From contig QJPP01002912.1 in the NCBI GenBank assembly GCA_003996215.1, forward strand, positions 140,792 to 204,791: DNA of 64,000 nucleotides, given 5' to 3'. A program made the position numbers and the translations under genes. The notes beneath the pieces were generated by a model, which did no database searches, was not told the origin of the DNA, and was given only the letters and a program-made list of their open reading frames with translations. This DNA is from Jaltomata sinuosa. Lineage: Eukaryota; Streptophyta; Magnoliopsida; Solanales; Solanaceae. This document shows positions 23,303 to 33,787 of this stretch, one piece after another. The first letter of the stretch is position 1; every line of letters begins with the position of its first letter.

Positions 23303-24398
23303 TGTCATGCCCTGAAGCAACCCCCTCGACGTAATATGGGACACAGGATCACAAGTGTTCCAAGTTAACCCTTGTTCATAGCATACTCAGTCATTCATAA
23401 GGAAATATAGCGGAAACATAGGTAGAAAGTTAGGAAACCCATATCATATACGATAAGTCAAAATGAAACATAACTTGAAAGAGAGACTCGAATGCTATCT
23501 ATGTCTTAATAGCCTATACATATAACATAAGGAGTTGCTAGGACAAGACCCTAGCTAACTCAAAGTACAGAAGTAAATAACCACAAACTAACTAAGATCA
23601 TAACTAGCCCTTGAACTATGAGGACTCACCAACAGTAGACTGAAAGTGGCCTAAAATCTCTAGCCACGTGCCTGAGGAAGGAAACCTGAATCTGCATCAT
23701 CAAGAGGATGCAGTGCCAAATATGCATTAGTACTATAGGATGTACTGAATATGTGAGATATGCATGAATATGATGAAAACATACTTAAGACGTAAATAGT
23801 AACCTAGTTCATGCATAAAGGAGTTATCAAAAGTAAATATCATAATTTTAATAGTAAACATGAGATAAAAGTTAAGACTCCAAAATAGGTGTCATAAGCT
23901 TAAACAAGTCAAAACATTAATACGAAAGTTTCTTATAATCGACAATAGACCATGCGAGCTACATAGAATCTAACTATATAACCCTAGATAGCAATGTTGA
24001 CTTGAACTCTGCCAAGGAACGAGTCACCATACCCAACTATATAACCCTAGTTGGAAAAGCTGTCCTAATGCCCGCTAAAGCATAGGACACCATGATCAAG
24101 ATATGGAACCACTTTCATAAGCCCATAGGGCAATTCATAACCTATGCTGGCAATGTAGTTTTGGACTTGGGTAATCGAACCCTCATCGCTCATTACTAAA
24201 TACTACTCCCAAAATATACATTTAGCTCATAAATCATGATGGTGTAATCTAAAGCAAAATCTTATTGAAAAGCATGAAGACACATCGTGTATCATGCAAA
24301 TTCTCATATCATAAGTTCTTAAATTTTAGCATAGCCATTATTCCAAATCATACTTTTTCTTTATAAATATTAGCTGGTTCGATTTTTGGGGTGTTACA
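23303..24398 (-). repeat. A1 5' LTR with 1-kb deletion
   Basis: 1096 bp against 2109 bp in the 3' LTR. Homology is continuous from the PBS side to about 24370, then jumps to the last 30 bp (AGCTGGTTCGATTTT...GTGTTACA). The lost segment holds the palindrome array and the presumed promoter. Confidence 0.9.
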
Positions 24399-25145
24399 CG
24401 ATGGTACCTGAACCTTATTCGTTGTCGGATAGCAAGAAAATCTGGTTGTCATGGCCACACCCAAATAAGGGGAATTTCTCCTTCAACATCCTCAAAACAT
24501 CATCATGTTGCCAACTTAGCAACTCTTCAAACTTGGGCATCTTGCCTATTTCACACTCCTCAAGAGAAAGATCAAGCTTACCCTCAACATCTATTACCGA
24601 GACTACCTGCAATTCATCTGGAGGATTTATGGGTTGTCAAACGTTGAATGTCACCATTTCACTTCTAACTTAGAATTTAAGTTCACCGAGTTTAACATCC
24701 ATAAGTGCTCTCCTCGTGGCTAATATTGGCTGCCCCAAGATGATGGGCACCTTAACATCTACTTCATAATCCAACATCATGAAGTCCGTCAGGAGAATAA
24801 ACTTGTTGACCTCACCAATACGTCAAAAAGGATCCCTACCGGGTGCTTAATGGACCGATCATCCATGAGTAGACACATAGATATATGTTTGGGTGTACCC
24901 AATCCTAACTTCTTAAATATCACTAGGGGCATCAAGTTGATGCTTGCCCCTAAGTCATATAAGGCCTTCCGAAATACAAACAACCCAATTGTACATGATA
25001 TGGTGAATGCACCAGGGTCATCCCTTTTTGTAGTAAGATTGCTTGTCATCGCAGTGCTACAGCTGTGTGATATCTCAACGGTGCCCACATCAACAATCTT
25101 GTTCTTCTTGAGCAACTTTATTATAAATTTAGTATACCCCATCAT
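24399..25145 (-). pseudogene. pol: Ath-B protease region
   Basis: The minus-strand frame from 25145 reads GYTKFIIKLLKKNKIVDVG, then KRDDPGAFTISCTIG and the aspartic-protease site ALYDLGASINLMPLVIFKKLGLG, typical of Athila/Tat elements. A further frame at 24612-24415 (SLEECEIGKMPKFEELL, then LFGCGHDNQIFLLSDNE) lies downstream. The A1 insertion and the post-pol motif (16111-16145) follow, with no RT. Frame breaks make it non-functional. Confidence 0.8.
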
Positions 25146-25744
25146 TGTGTTAAGGCTTCAACCATGGACTTATTCATTGAGTTAAAGTATCTAAAGAAGC
25201 TTTGTAGCAAGACATTATCTGGAAATTTATGGTTAGGGCACAACACAAGCTTCTTCTTGAATCTCAATCATGCCTCATGCAAAGGCTCATCGAGGAGTTA
25301 GCGGTAGTTGGTAATCTCATCCCTCAACTGCATCATTCATGATGGAGGAAAGAATTGATTAGTGAAAGTATTTACCAACTCTGCCCAAGAGGTGATTGAC
25401 CCATTCGGCAATTCCTCTAACCAAGTTATGACTTCTCCCGTTAAAAAAAAAGGGAAAAGGCGAAGTCGGATGGATTCTTGGGGTATATTTTGGAAGATGA
25501 ATGGTTGACATATCTCTACAAAGTTGTGGATATGCCTATTGGCATCTTCGTGAGCTGCTCCTCTAAACATCCCCTTCATTTCAATTAGATGGAGCATTGT
25601 GCTAGTAACATGGAACACCGCATTTCCAACTGTGAGAGGTAGGAGGATTGCACCTACTCCCACTTGAATCGCGGGTTCATTGGCCTCATTCATGAACCCG
25701 TCAAGACTTCCGTTGAAACTTTCATTTTTGCTGATTTCCCTCAT
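25146..25744 (-). pseudogene. gag: Ath-B gag core
   Basis: From MREISKNESFNGSLDGFMNEANEP (25744) the frame reaches IHNFVEICQPFIFQN, SIRLRLFPFFLTGEVITWLEELP and LVNTFTNQFFPPS, the Athila/Tat gag core, and stops at 25337. The next frame (LHEA...LRFKKK) continues the core to about 25170. It then runs directly into the protease lead, so the gag C-terminus with the zinc knuckle has been deleted. The first codons may not be the original start. Confidence 0.82.
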
Positions 25745-25837
25745 GAGCTACCTAAGAAATGGACAAAAATAACAAACCAAATAAAAATAACAAACACTCT
25801 ACAAGGTGATTTCAATTCACAACTAAAAAGGCTATTC

Positions 25838-25866
25838 AAACTCAATTCCCCGACAACGACACCATT
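25838..25866 (-). other. Ath-B PBS, tRNA-Asp type
   Basis: The minus strand reads TGGTGTCGTTGTCGGGGA a few bases inside the LTR end. Apart from TGGTGTC for TGGCGCC this is the Athila-type tRNA-Asp site. Confidence 0.85.
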
Positions 25867-25868
25867 TT

Positions 25869-27240
25869 TAATAATGCTCAAGTGTACTCTTCTACATGGA
25901 GGTATCGATGATTATTAGAGAAAAACACATTTATGTATTCCTGATAGGAGTCGGGGTCGATCCCACAGAGAATTGGTGACTAGAAAAGTCGATTGTAAAG
26001 AAAAGACATCACAATGAGAGTAGTTTGTTTGCAACAATAAAAGTAAAGGAAGGGGGAAATTGGGAAATATGTCACAATTCACAATTCAAAACAAGACAAC
26101 AAAGTAAAAGTGGGTGTCAAAAAGGAGAGAGGACGACTAGGGATATGTGTCAAATGGGACTCGAATACGGGTTAGGGTGATTTCTCATTCCTGTAAATTC
26201 TCGCAAAATTACATGGATAACATTGGTTTTAGGCATGTTTGGTAATCTCTCTATCAAACAATCATATATCCAACAGTTTTTATTCAAACACCATTGTTTA
26301 GGCAATAACCAACCAAAATATGCTTGGGAAGGTCAAACTATTTATAGCGTAGACCCTTAAATGGGTATTTCTGGCAAATTGAGTTATTTCTAGTCTCAAT
26401 CTAACCGGAATCCCAAGTACCCACTAACAATTTTACATCTGAAATTGTAAACCCCTTTCACAAGCAAGAACACAATCAAATAAGGTATATCAATGTTTAC
26501 AACCATCAATTTTAGAGTTAAAATATGGCGAAATCACTTGACCCATGTAATATTAGAAATTCTAAACATAAATTAGCAAAACCCATACCCATTTATCATG
26601 CACCCATTATCAACACATCCCTAGACAAGAAGTTTAGCTACTCATGCTAGAGGAATAAAGAACAATACCAAATGGGTAAGTCAAAACTCCCTTTTATTCA
26701 AGCTAAATATTCAATATTCAAGCTCAATTTTTACAATAATGATGATTCCAAGAGTTAGGAAGAAGGAATTGAAGTAAAACCCTCTTCGTCTTTCTTAGAG
26801 AGAAAACTTGCTCACTACTCAAAGCTATTTCAAAAACTATTCAAAACTATCTAAAAATGTGCCTGAAATGGGTTTTAGAATTTTCCCCATTCATCATACA
26901 AAGATGGACAAAAAAGCCCTTCGAGAGCTATGTGACGCGATGTGCGATTTGCACGACACAATGTGCACATCGCACAACTTCACAATTGTGAACCAGAGAC
27001 TTCAGCTGATGTTTAGTCTTCATATGAAGTGGGGTGTGGTTTGCACCAGACCATGTGCGTGTCGCACAGCGACCACACCCCTTAACATATCCTTTAGCTA
27101 ACTCAATGCTTTATGCGGTCTGAGTTGCATTATGCACCAAGGCAATTTCATAAAGGCCATAAGAACCTCTAAATCTCATCAAATCATAGAATTAATTCAT
27201 TATTAAAGGCTCAATAAGTTGGTAGATTATTGACTTATCA
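25869..27240 (-). repeat. Ath-B 5' LTR
   Basis: 1372 bp, direct repeat of 9278-10776. The start TGATAAGTC at 27240 (minus) and the abutting TSD AGGTA at 27241-27245 fix the boundary. About 125 bp near 27145 are missing relative to the other LTR. Confidence 0.9.
26942..27137. promoter_or_regulatory. Array of paired GTGCG(N5)GCAC words, 5' LTR
   Basis: Words are centred at 26948/26969 and 27040/27061 (both 21 bp) and 27131, whose partner falls in the 125-bp deletion. Pair intervals are 92 and 91 bp. Confidence 0.8.
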
Positions 27241-28282
27241 AGGTACAAGGTGACAGTTGCGCCTGTCTGAGTTTGGGGCATGACAATCTGTTTATGAAAG
27301 CATGGACGTGTCCTAGGGAGTCTATAAGCCGTGTCTAGTAGAGTCTTTCTTGTGGGTGTATTGTGCACCATACTTATAATCAGGATACTACAGGGCATTT
27401 ATGATTAGTTACCATTCTTTCATCTTTCAGATCATGCTATATAGTTGAGACTTATGAGTTGAGCTATCAAGATTGTGCGATAGGAATTTGTTATTGACAG
27501 ACTTCAAAAGACCTTATGTAAAGGTCAATCTGGATTCGTGGCGTCATAGCATTCCCGAGGATGGGGTGTTTCCATTTCAGGTAAGTTTTCATTTTAGTTA
27601 TGAGTTTGTATCGTCGATGATCGTGAGAGATTTGATGAGTGCCTGGTAGCTTCTAATGGCCTTTTGTGGCATGTAGCTTATTTTCTGGGCTTTTTTGCAA
27701 GTGTGGCATAATCGGGTGTATAGTAGAGGTTCTACTAGAAATTTGAATAGTTCTTAGCCTTACTCGTGCATTTTATTTCACATTTGAGGACGGATGTTCC
27801 TAAGAGGGGAATGATATAACACCCCAGGTGTTTAAGATTGTCCTTCGTCCCATGTCAAAGGCTTACGAGCCTAAATTTGAGAATTTTATTAACATCGTGC
27901 GTATTCAAAAATATTTGATTTAAAATTTGAATTTGATAAAAAAATTGTAGTTTTATTGTCTTCTTAAAATGTCTTAAATATTTATAAAAAATTCTTTAGT
28001 TATGATATATTTGTGTATGATCTTATTTCATAAGATTATTATAATTTATTAATATTTTAACAAATAAGGTAAGTCCAATTATGTTGAAAAATTATTATTT
28101 TATGAGGTAGACTTTATTCGAAATAATTTTTTTATTTATTATGATATATTTAAAAATATATATATATTTTACCATGAACTTATACGATAACTGAATGATA
28201 CGTAATGAGATAAGATTCTCCCACGTTGAGGAGCACATCAAAGGGCTGCCACTAATCTTTTCCTCAACTTGAAAACCATTTC

Positions 28283-28305
28283 TTATATATATATATATAT
28301 ATATA
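28283..28305. repeat. (TA)n microsatellite
   Basis: About 11 TA units. Followed by ACTAGAAAAGCAAGC and a small hairpin TGTGCTTCGCAC (28320-28331). Confidence 0.9.
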
Positions 28306-28403
28306 CTAGAAAAGCAAGCATGTGCTTCGCACGGGGCCTAATACAATTAATTTAATTATCCACTTTAGCTAGTGTAAATAGCCTTTATTAATATTCTAAT
28401 TAC

Positions 28404-28430
28404 AGTGTGTGTGTGTATATATATATATAC
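28404..28430. repeat. (GT)n(AT)n microsatellite
   Basis: GTGTGTGTGTGT runs directly into ATATATATATAT within the Tek-C LTR. Confidence 0.9.
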
Positions 28431-28872
28431 AAAAGGTATTTTATGTATCATCACTTTTATTATAAATAAAAACTTGGAGTTAAAAATGCAATTTATCTTT
28501 TAATGTGAATACTATTGCAAGTAAGTCAGTTTGTTTTAAGGCATTTTTAATCATAAATCTCAATCAGTGAAAGTCTATGAGACAAAAAGAGTTTGATTCT
28601 ACATTTTGCAATATTTTTTCCTACCCGCAAATATTTAAAAAATAAAATAAAAGTTTTTCATTGATAGGAAAAAGAAAAACAATAAGAATATAAGGAGAAA
28701 ATTTAATGTTTTGACTCTATTTTTTCTTTTAAGTTTTTAAATATCTGAGTACTTATCTACCAAGCTCATATCCATCTCAATTAACTAACTGTTCAAATCT
28801 AAATATAAGAACTATAGTTGTATATATTAGATTTTAGAAAAGTAAATTAGCACGGGCCCAATATTTATATTT

Positions 28873-29100
28873 ATCTATTTTAGTTTATATGAAAAAGATT
28901 TCTTTTTAAGTCGTACTAAAGAAATGTCATTTTTATATATTTAGAAACAAATTAACTTTACAATTTTCATGTTACCCTTAATGAAATGATTTATAATCGT
29001 ATAAATATCTGAGACTTATTTTAGACTTTAAATTTCAAAAGCTTTCCGTTTTAAATTTCGTGCGCAGTCAAATGATGTTACATAAATTTTTGAGGGAATA
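28873..29100. mobile_element. Degenerate MITE-like element, about 230 bp
   Basis: The order of segments matches a very common small plant repeat: TTTATATGA near the start, CTTTTTAAGTCGTACTAAA, TTACCCTTAATGAAATGATTTATA, TTATTTTAGACTTTAAATTTCAAAAG, CAGTCAAA, and an end ACATAAATTTTTGAGGGA that resembles ACATAAATTNGGACGGAGGGAG. The CTCCCTCCGT-type end suggests a mariner/Stowaway MITE. Both ends are eroded here. Classification is from memory. Confidence 0.55.
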
Positions 29101-30438
29101 ATTATTTCTTTGCAATATCCGGTCAGTAAAAGAAAATCAAGTATCTATGTCAAGTTATTCGAGCTTGGATTCTAGCTATGTAAAGGCTATTCCTTTCTCT
29201 TTGACATGATTCCTTAAGACATGTGATTTTTGAGTCTGACGTACTATTAAATAGTCAGTTTTTAGATATCTTTAAATTGTTGTTGGTATTATTCTTGTTA
29301 TTACTCATATCTGTTGATGTCGGCTTTGTGCTAAGTTGGAAGTAAGAGGTGGCATATATATAGTTGTGGTTATTAGATTATGGTGATTGTCGGGTTGATC
29401 GTGGTACTATGATTATGGTACGGAGATGGTACGGTAGTTCTTGGGTACTTGGGGGCTTTCTTAAAAACTTATATTGTATTATATTGTGTGTTGAATATTT
29501 TACTATATTTCATTGCATCTTTTGATTGTGGTTTCCTAGAGGGCTCATGAAAACCTGTAAGGCGTGAGACCTGTCCGCATGGTTGAGTTTGTGGCTTTGC
29601 GAGGACCTGTAAGGCGTGAGACCTTTCCGCATGGTCGAGCCTATGTCATTATGATGACCTATAAGGAGTGAGTATTTTTTCTACATGGTCTTCCTTTTGT
29701 ATTGCTCTCCGTTAAGGCGTGAGTTCATTCCATAGGTTGAGCTGATGTATTAAGTTGTTTATCTTGTATTGCATTCTTATATTATGATTGTTGTAGTTAG
29801 TTGTATCTTGAGTTTTGGAGGTGATGTGTTATTGAGGTTGTGGTTGTTATGGGTCCTAGAGTAAGGGGAGTATGCTAGTTTTGGGCTGACATTGTGTTTG
29901 TGCAGGTTGTAGTTGGGATGTTGGTATTGCTCCTATTTCAACTTTTTTCATATTGTTGTTTCAGTTTCAGGTTGTGTTATTTCTGTTATTATGTCGCCTT
30001 ACATATTCAGTAAATTCTTTCGTACTGACTTCCCTATTGCCTTGGGGTGTTGCATTCATGCTTGCATGTTACCAGGTAGATAGTTGTCCTCATTGCATGT
30101 GGTTGAGTTCAGCGAATGGTTGGTATGCTCTATTCTTTCTGGAGTTGTTGATTCTAGAGTCTTCTTTAGTTTTATAGGTAATGGGTATATCGGGGCTCTA
30201 TCTCGACTCGTGGTTAGTAGTTTTTCATCTTAGAGGCTTGTAGATATCTATTGTAAGTCTGGTAGTAAGTTGCGGCCTGGTTGGCCTTGTATTATATTTT
30301 TGTTATAATCGAGTTTTTTTCCTTTGTGCTCTTCAGGTATTGTCTTGGACTGAATTGTTTGGTCTAGTTTCAGTTGGTTTGCTTAATCAAGTGAGATACA
30401 AGGTGCCAATTGCGCCTCCCTGAGTTTGGGGCGTGACA

Positions 30439-33002
30439 GTGGTCCAGGTCCTTTTTTGCATTTTCGAAGGGGCCGTCATGTTTTTATTGGTACAACCGAG
30501 TGTAGTGCAACATTCGCGATGGGGTCCCCGTGTTCGTGAAGAAGGGACCCCTGGCAGTATATATTTTTTCAAACTTTGTTTCTTCTTCATCTCCCACAAA
30601 ATTAAAACTTGGGGATCTTGGTGGAGCTATTTTTTGTGGAATTTTCTTCGTATAACTGTTCAGGTATGTCCCTTATACCCCCTCGTGATTTTTCCATTGG
30701 TTTTACGCATCATTCCCTCTTAAATTCTTTCAAATTTGAATTTGATTTCTTGAATTGTCTAGAAGCTTAAATAAACTTTTTGGGCCATTTTGAGCCCCGT
30801 ATCGAATTTAGTCTTTGCCCAACTTTTGGGCATGCTATTCTTACCGTATGGAGAAGATAATTGTGAAATAAGATTTCGATTTTATCGATGGGCCTCGAAG
30901 GTCAAGTTTTATCCCAATTTCCATCCTAAATTGTAAAATATAAATATGGGTATCGTTAGTCTCATTTTAATGCATAGATTATATATTTGATAGAGTGGCA
31001 GTGGTCGGAGGCTTTACAGAAGGGGAAGGCTTCTGTGTGATGATTCGTGATTGTCGTTTGACTTTAAGGTAGGTTATGGTTCTGTCCCTTTAGACTTAAC
31101 TCGGTTAGGCAGTATATGTTATAAATTGCATGTTGGGTAGGGGAATTGTAGGATAGTCTTAGGTTAATTTTAATATTTCTAATTGTATTGGCCTATTTCG
31201 GGGACCTTAGAGTAGAAAAATTGTTTAAGCCTTAGATTAGGATGCTTACTATAGTATTTGGATTAGAATAGGGATCCTTAGTACGGTTTGGGGGTAGGAT
31301 TTGATGGTAGAGTGGTTTTTTATCTTTCACTTTACTTTTTATAGTGTATTTCTCTGCGTATTTTTGTTATGCTATGAGACTGTGGGCGTGAGGCTGAGGA
31401 TGTGCATTTGCTGAACTCCAGGTTAGTGTGGCTTTGTTATGGAGGGTGGCTTTACCATTTTGTTTTGTATATATATATATATAAATACATACTTGAGTTT
31501 GCACGCATACATTCTTATATACATACACATATATTGTGGTATAATTTGGAGGAAATACAAATTTTTGGCTTTAAAGAGGAAATTGTACCATCTTACTATG
31601 GCTTTCAGGTTACGAAAAGATTTGTTTCATTTTTATCACTGATTTTTCTTTTGGAAAGACTATACCACCTTTACACTCAGATCAAAGGATGTTTTTGGAC
31701 CCTTTCTCCATTTACTTTTCTGTTGATGAGTTTGAGGCATGATTTCGAGCGGCCTGAGGAAATTTTTTGGGGTTTTAATTTATGCATTTGTTGATGAGCT
31801 CTGGCAGCCTGAGGGATAATTATGGGTTTTATTTTTTGCGTTAGCGACATACTGCATTGCATCATCTCATACTGCACTGCACTATTCATTTATATATATA
31901 TATTTACCGTAACTCCCTGCTCGTTTGAATGTTTGACTAACTCATACTATCGGGATAAGACTAAGAGTGTAATATGTTATGAAGGATGTTTTATGAGATA
32001 TTTTAATTGCACAATGATTGTATGTTACGTTTTGAAGTCATGCAAATTGCAAAATAAAAGTCGGGGAAAGTTATTCTAAATTCCGTTAAGAAATTCTCTG
32101 AAAATTTGGGTCAAATGTCTCGAAGGATTTCTCTAAATATGTAATGAGTTAGAAGGCCCCCAATATACCAAATCGAAGCTCGACGAGTCTAGTTTCCAAC
32201 TCATTAAATCGTTATCCATACGACTTTAGAATAGAGATATATTCATATTTTTGTAGGACTGCACAAGCAGGTATGTCAAGGTGGCCCCCCTAACCCCTAT
32301 GTCGGTTTAGCTTTATAAAGGATGTTTCCCGTTCGTTTTGATTCAGAAAAATCAACCTAAAACTACTTAAAAACATAGGGAAAGCCTCTAAATACTCCAT
32401 GGACTTTGATGTTTTCAATTTTTAGAAGTTTAACGTAAGTTGCTCTATATCGCGAGCTCGTCAAATTGGTTTAGTTTGCCCCGTCGATTTCATGGTGTAT
32501 CTCCATGGGTATTGTAGCAGAGAGCTAGCAGGTGTTTATTGAGTATTTGGAAGTAGCTTTGGAGATATATTTGAAAGGTAAGGATCCCGTACACTTATCT
32601 ATTTGTTGAATTGAGATTCTAAGCTTCTAGTTACAAAAGGTTATAGTTGCCGATGACTTGTAGTAGTTTCTTGTTGATTTTGGCTTCGGCTATTGTTACT
32701 TTAAAGAGGCAGATTGTATAGCTTGGTATTGCAAAGATTCTTGTCAAGGAAATCATTCCCCTATGACCCTGCTTCATAATTCTATGTTCTAGTATTGTTC
32801 TTATAGATTTTTGAGCTACGAAATGTTGTTTGGATACCGTAGCTCCAGGCAGCCCCTTTTTCTTGTTATGTTTGGTTATTATTGTTATGTACTAATGGTG
32901 ATAAAGTGTTGTAGGGATTGGTGGGTTGGTTTGTTTCTTACCTATGATGACCCTTCCAATCATCTTCATATTTATACATTCATTGTGCTATTAGAGCATT
33001 CC
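30439..33002 (+). repeat. H: mixed LTR-derived fragments
   Basis: No gene. 30450-31460 resembles the promoter-downstream half of the F1 LTR in layout: GC-rich words, TATA, then stretches like GTTAGTCTCATTTTAATG. 31940-32600 looks like the U3-U5 part of another chromovirus LTR (segment around CCAAATCGAAGCTCGACGAG). The frames here are not coding: open stretches are short and unrecognisable. No termini or TSD found. Confidence 0.5.
30473..30562 (+). promoter_or_regulatory. TTCGCGAA-type words and TATA in H
   Basis: Near-palindromes TTCGAA (centre 30475.5), TCGCGA (30516.5) and TTCGTGAA (30536.5); the last two are 20 bp apart. A TATA-like AGTATATATTTT follows at 30556-30567, about 15-20 bp downstream. 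Confidence 0.5.
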
Positions 33003-33622
33003 TGTAGCGACCCCAAGTAATTTATAGCTTGTTGGGACCGGTAGTTCGGGGCCCTGGTCGTTCATTTGGTTGTTTTGATTGTTTGCCTATTTTAGAGGCT
33101 TAACTTAGAATATCATTGACTTTAGTCATCATTCTTAGCTAATGTGCTGAGAATCAAATTCTAACAGTCTCGTTAGCTCTGGAGCATTGAGTTTGGTCTA
33201 GTTGGACCTTAAGTCGAGGCCTGAGAACTTCTGGTGTGGGTTTTGTGTTGCTTTTTCTATTTTCAGGCCATTTTAAGTTGAAGGTGTAACTTGGGTCAGC
33301 TTTTGATGATCGGAGCATCGGATACAAAATTCAATGATTCCATCAGCTCCGGAATGTTGAGTTTGACTTAGGTAGAACGTTGGTTTGGGTTCTGGGTGAG
33401 CCAGGCTCATTTCGGGTATTTGGTTGCATGTTCGTTAGTGTTGACTCGGGTCAATATTTCTCCAAAACAACCTCGTATGGAAGTTTCATCGATTTCATTG
33501 AGTCCTGATGTCGTTTCCACTCAGCTAGCATTATTGGTTTTTGAATATCGGTTTCCGATTGTGCCCGAAATGCCTCGTTGAATTTCTAAAAAGTTGCAGA
33601 TTTTGTTACAGGCCAAGCATTC

Positions 33623-33761
33623 AGTGCCAACGGCACCAGCGTAGCGCGATCGCGCTCAGGCGTGTTTTGTCAGCCAGTGCAATAGCGCTGTGGTAGTGCG
33701 ATGGTGCCTTGGCACCTAGCCCTCCTTGAGCGCGATGGCGCTGGTTTAGCGCGATAGCGCT
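33623..33761. promoter_or_regulatory. 53-bp array of paired AGCGCGATNGCGCT words
   Basis: Six 14-bp near-palindromes start at 33623/33643, 33676/33695 and 33729/33748. Pair spacing is 20, 19 and 19 bp, and pair-to-pair distance is exactly 53 and 53 bp. The copy at 33643 (AGCGCGATCGCGCT) is a perfect palindrome. The array lies just upstream of the TATA box at 33780. Confidence 0.88.
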
Positions 33762-33777
33762 GACCAACGAACATCAG

Positions 33778-33787
33778 CTATATAATT
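33778..33787 (+). promoter_or_regulatory. TATA-like box in F1 LTR
   Basis: CTATATAATT lies about 17 bp after the last palindrome of the array, a plausible core promoter of the LTR. Confidence 0.65.

Larger units (their letters stand above)
16162..24398 (-). mobile_element. A1: chromovirus (Tekay/Del-like), decayed
   Basis: Flanked by CGATA (16157-16161) and CGATG (24399-24403), a 5-bp duplication with one mismatch. Order on the minus strand: 5' LTR, tRNA-Met PBS, gag, protease, RT, RNase H, integrase with chromodomain-type tail, polypurine tract, 3' LTR. All coding parts are frame-broken. The 5' LTR has lost about 1 kb relative to the 3' LTR. It inserted in Ath-B. Confidence 0.92.
9278..27240 (-). 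mobile_element. Ath-B: non-autonomous Athila/Tat element with nested A1
   Basis: Flanked by a perfect 5-bp duplication AGGTA (9273-9277 and 27241-27245). LTRs have TG...CA-type termini. The PBS is of tRNA-Asp type. After subtracting A1 the element is about 9.7 kb. It encodes gag and protease fragments only; RT, RNase H and integrase are absent. An additional open reading frame (13334-13904) lies between the former pol end and the 3' LTR. It inserted into the Tek-C 5' LTR. Confidence 0.9.
27246..30438 (+). mobile_element. Tek-C: almost coding-free chromovirus derivative (right part)
   Basis: The end of the 5' LTR (27246-27285, TTTGGGGCATGACA) is followed by a decayed tRNA-Met PBS (27287-27302, aligning with CTTGGTATCAGAGC) and a 5' UTR like that of Tek-D. 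It then jumps to the polypurine tract (27801-27810) and the 3' LTR. The internal part is only about 530 bp and encodes no gag or pol that I can find. The left part of the 5' LTR is at 8441-9277. Confidence 0.82.
27815..30438 (+). repeat. Tek-C 3' LTR
   Basis: About 2.6 kb. The start TATAACACCCC looks like a mutated TGTAACACCCC right after AGAGGGGAATGA. The end is TTTGGGGCGTGACA. Contains (TA)n tracts, a small MITE-like insertion (28873-29100) and the block shared with 8441-9277. The middle section is very AT-rich. Confidence 0.8.

Noticed and set aside
31402..31794. Plus-strand frame of 130 codons with hydrophobic stretches
   Set aside because: Lies in AT-rich LTR-derived sequence (H), contains microsatellite-like TATATA, and resembles no family.
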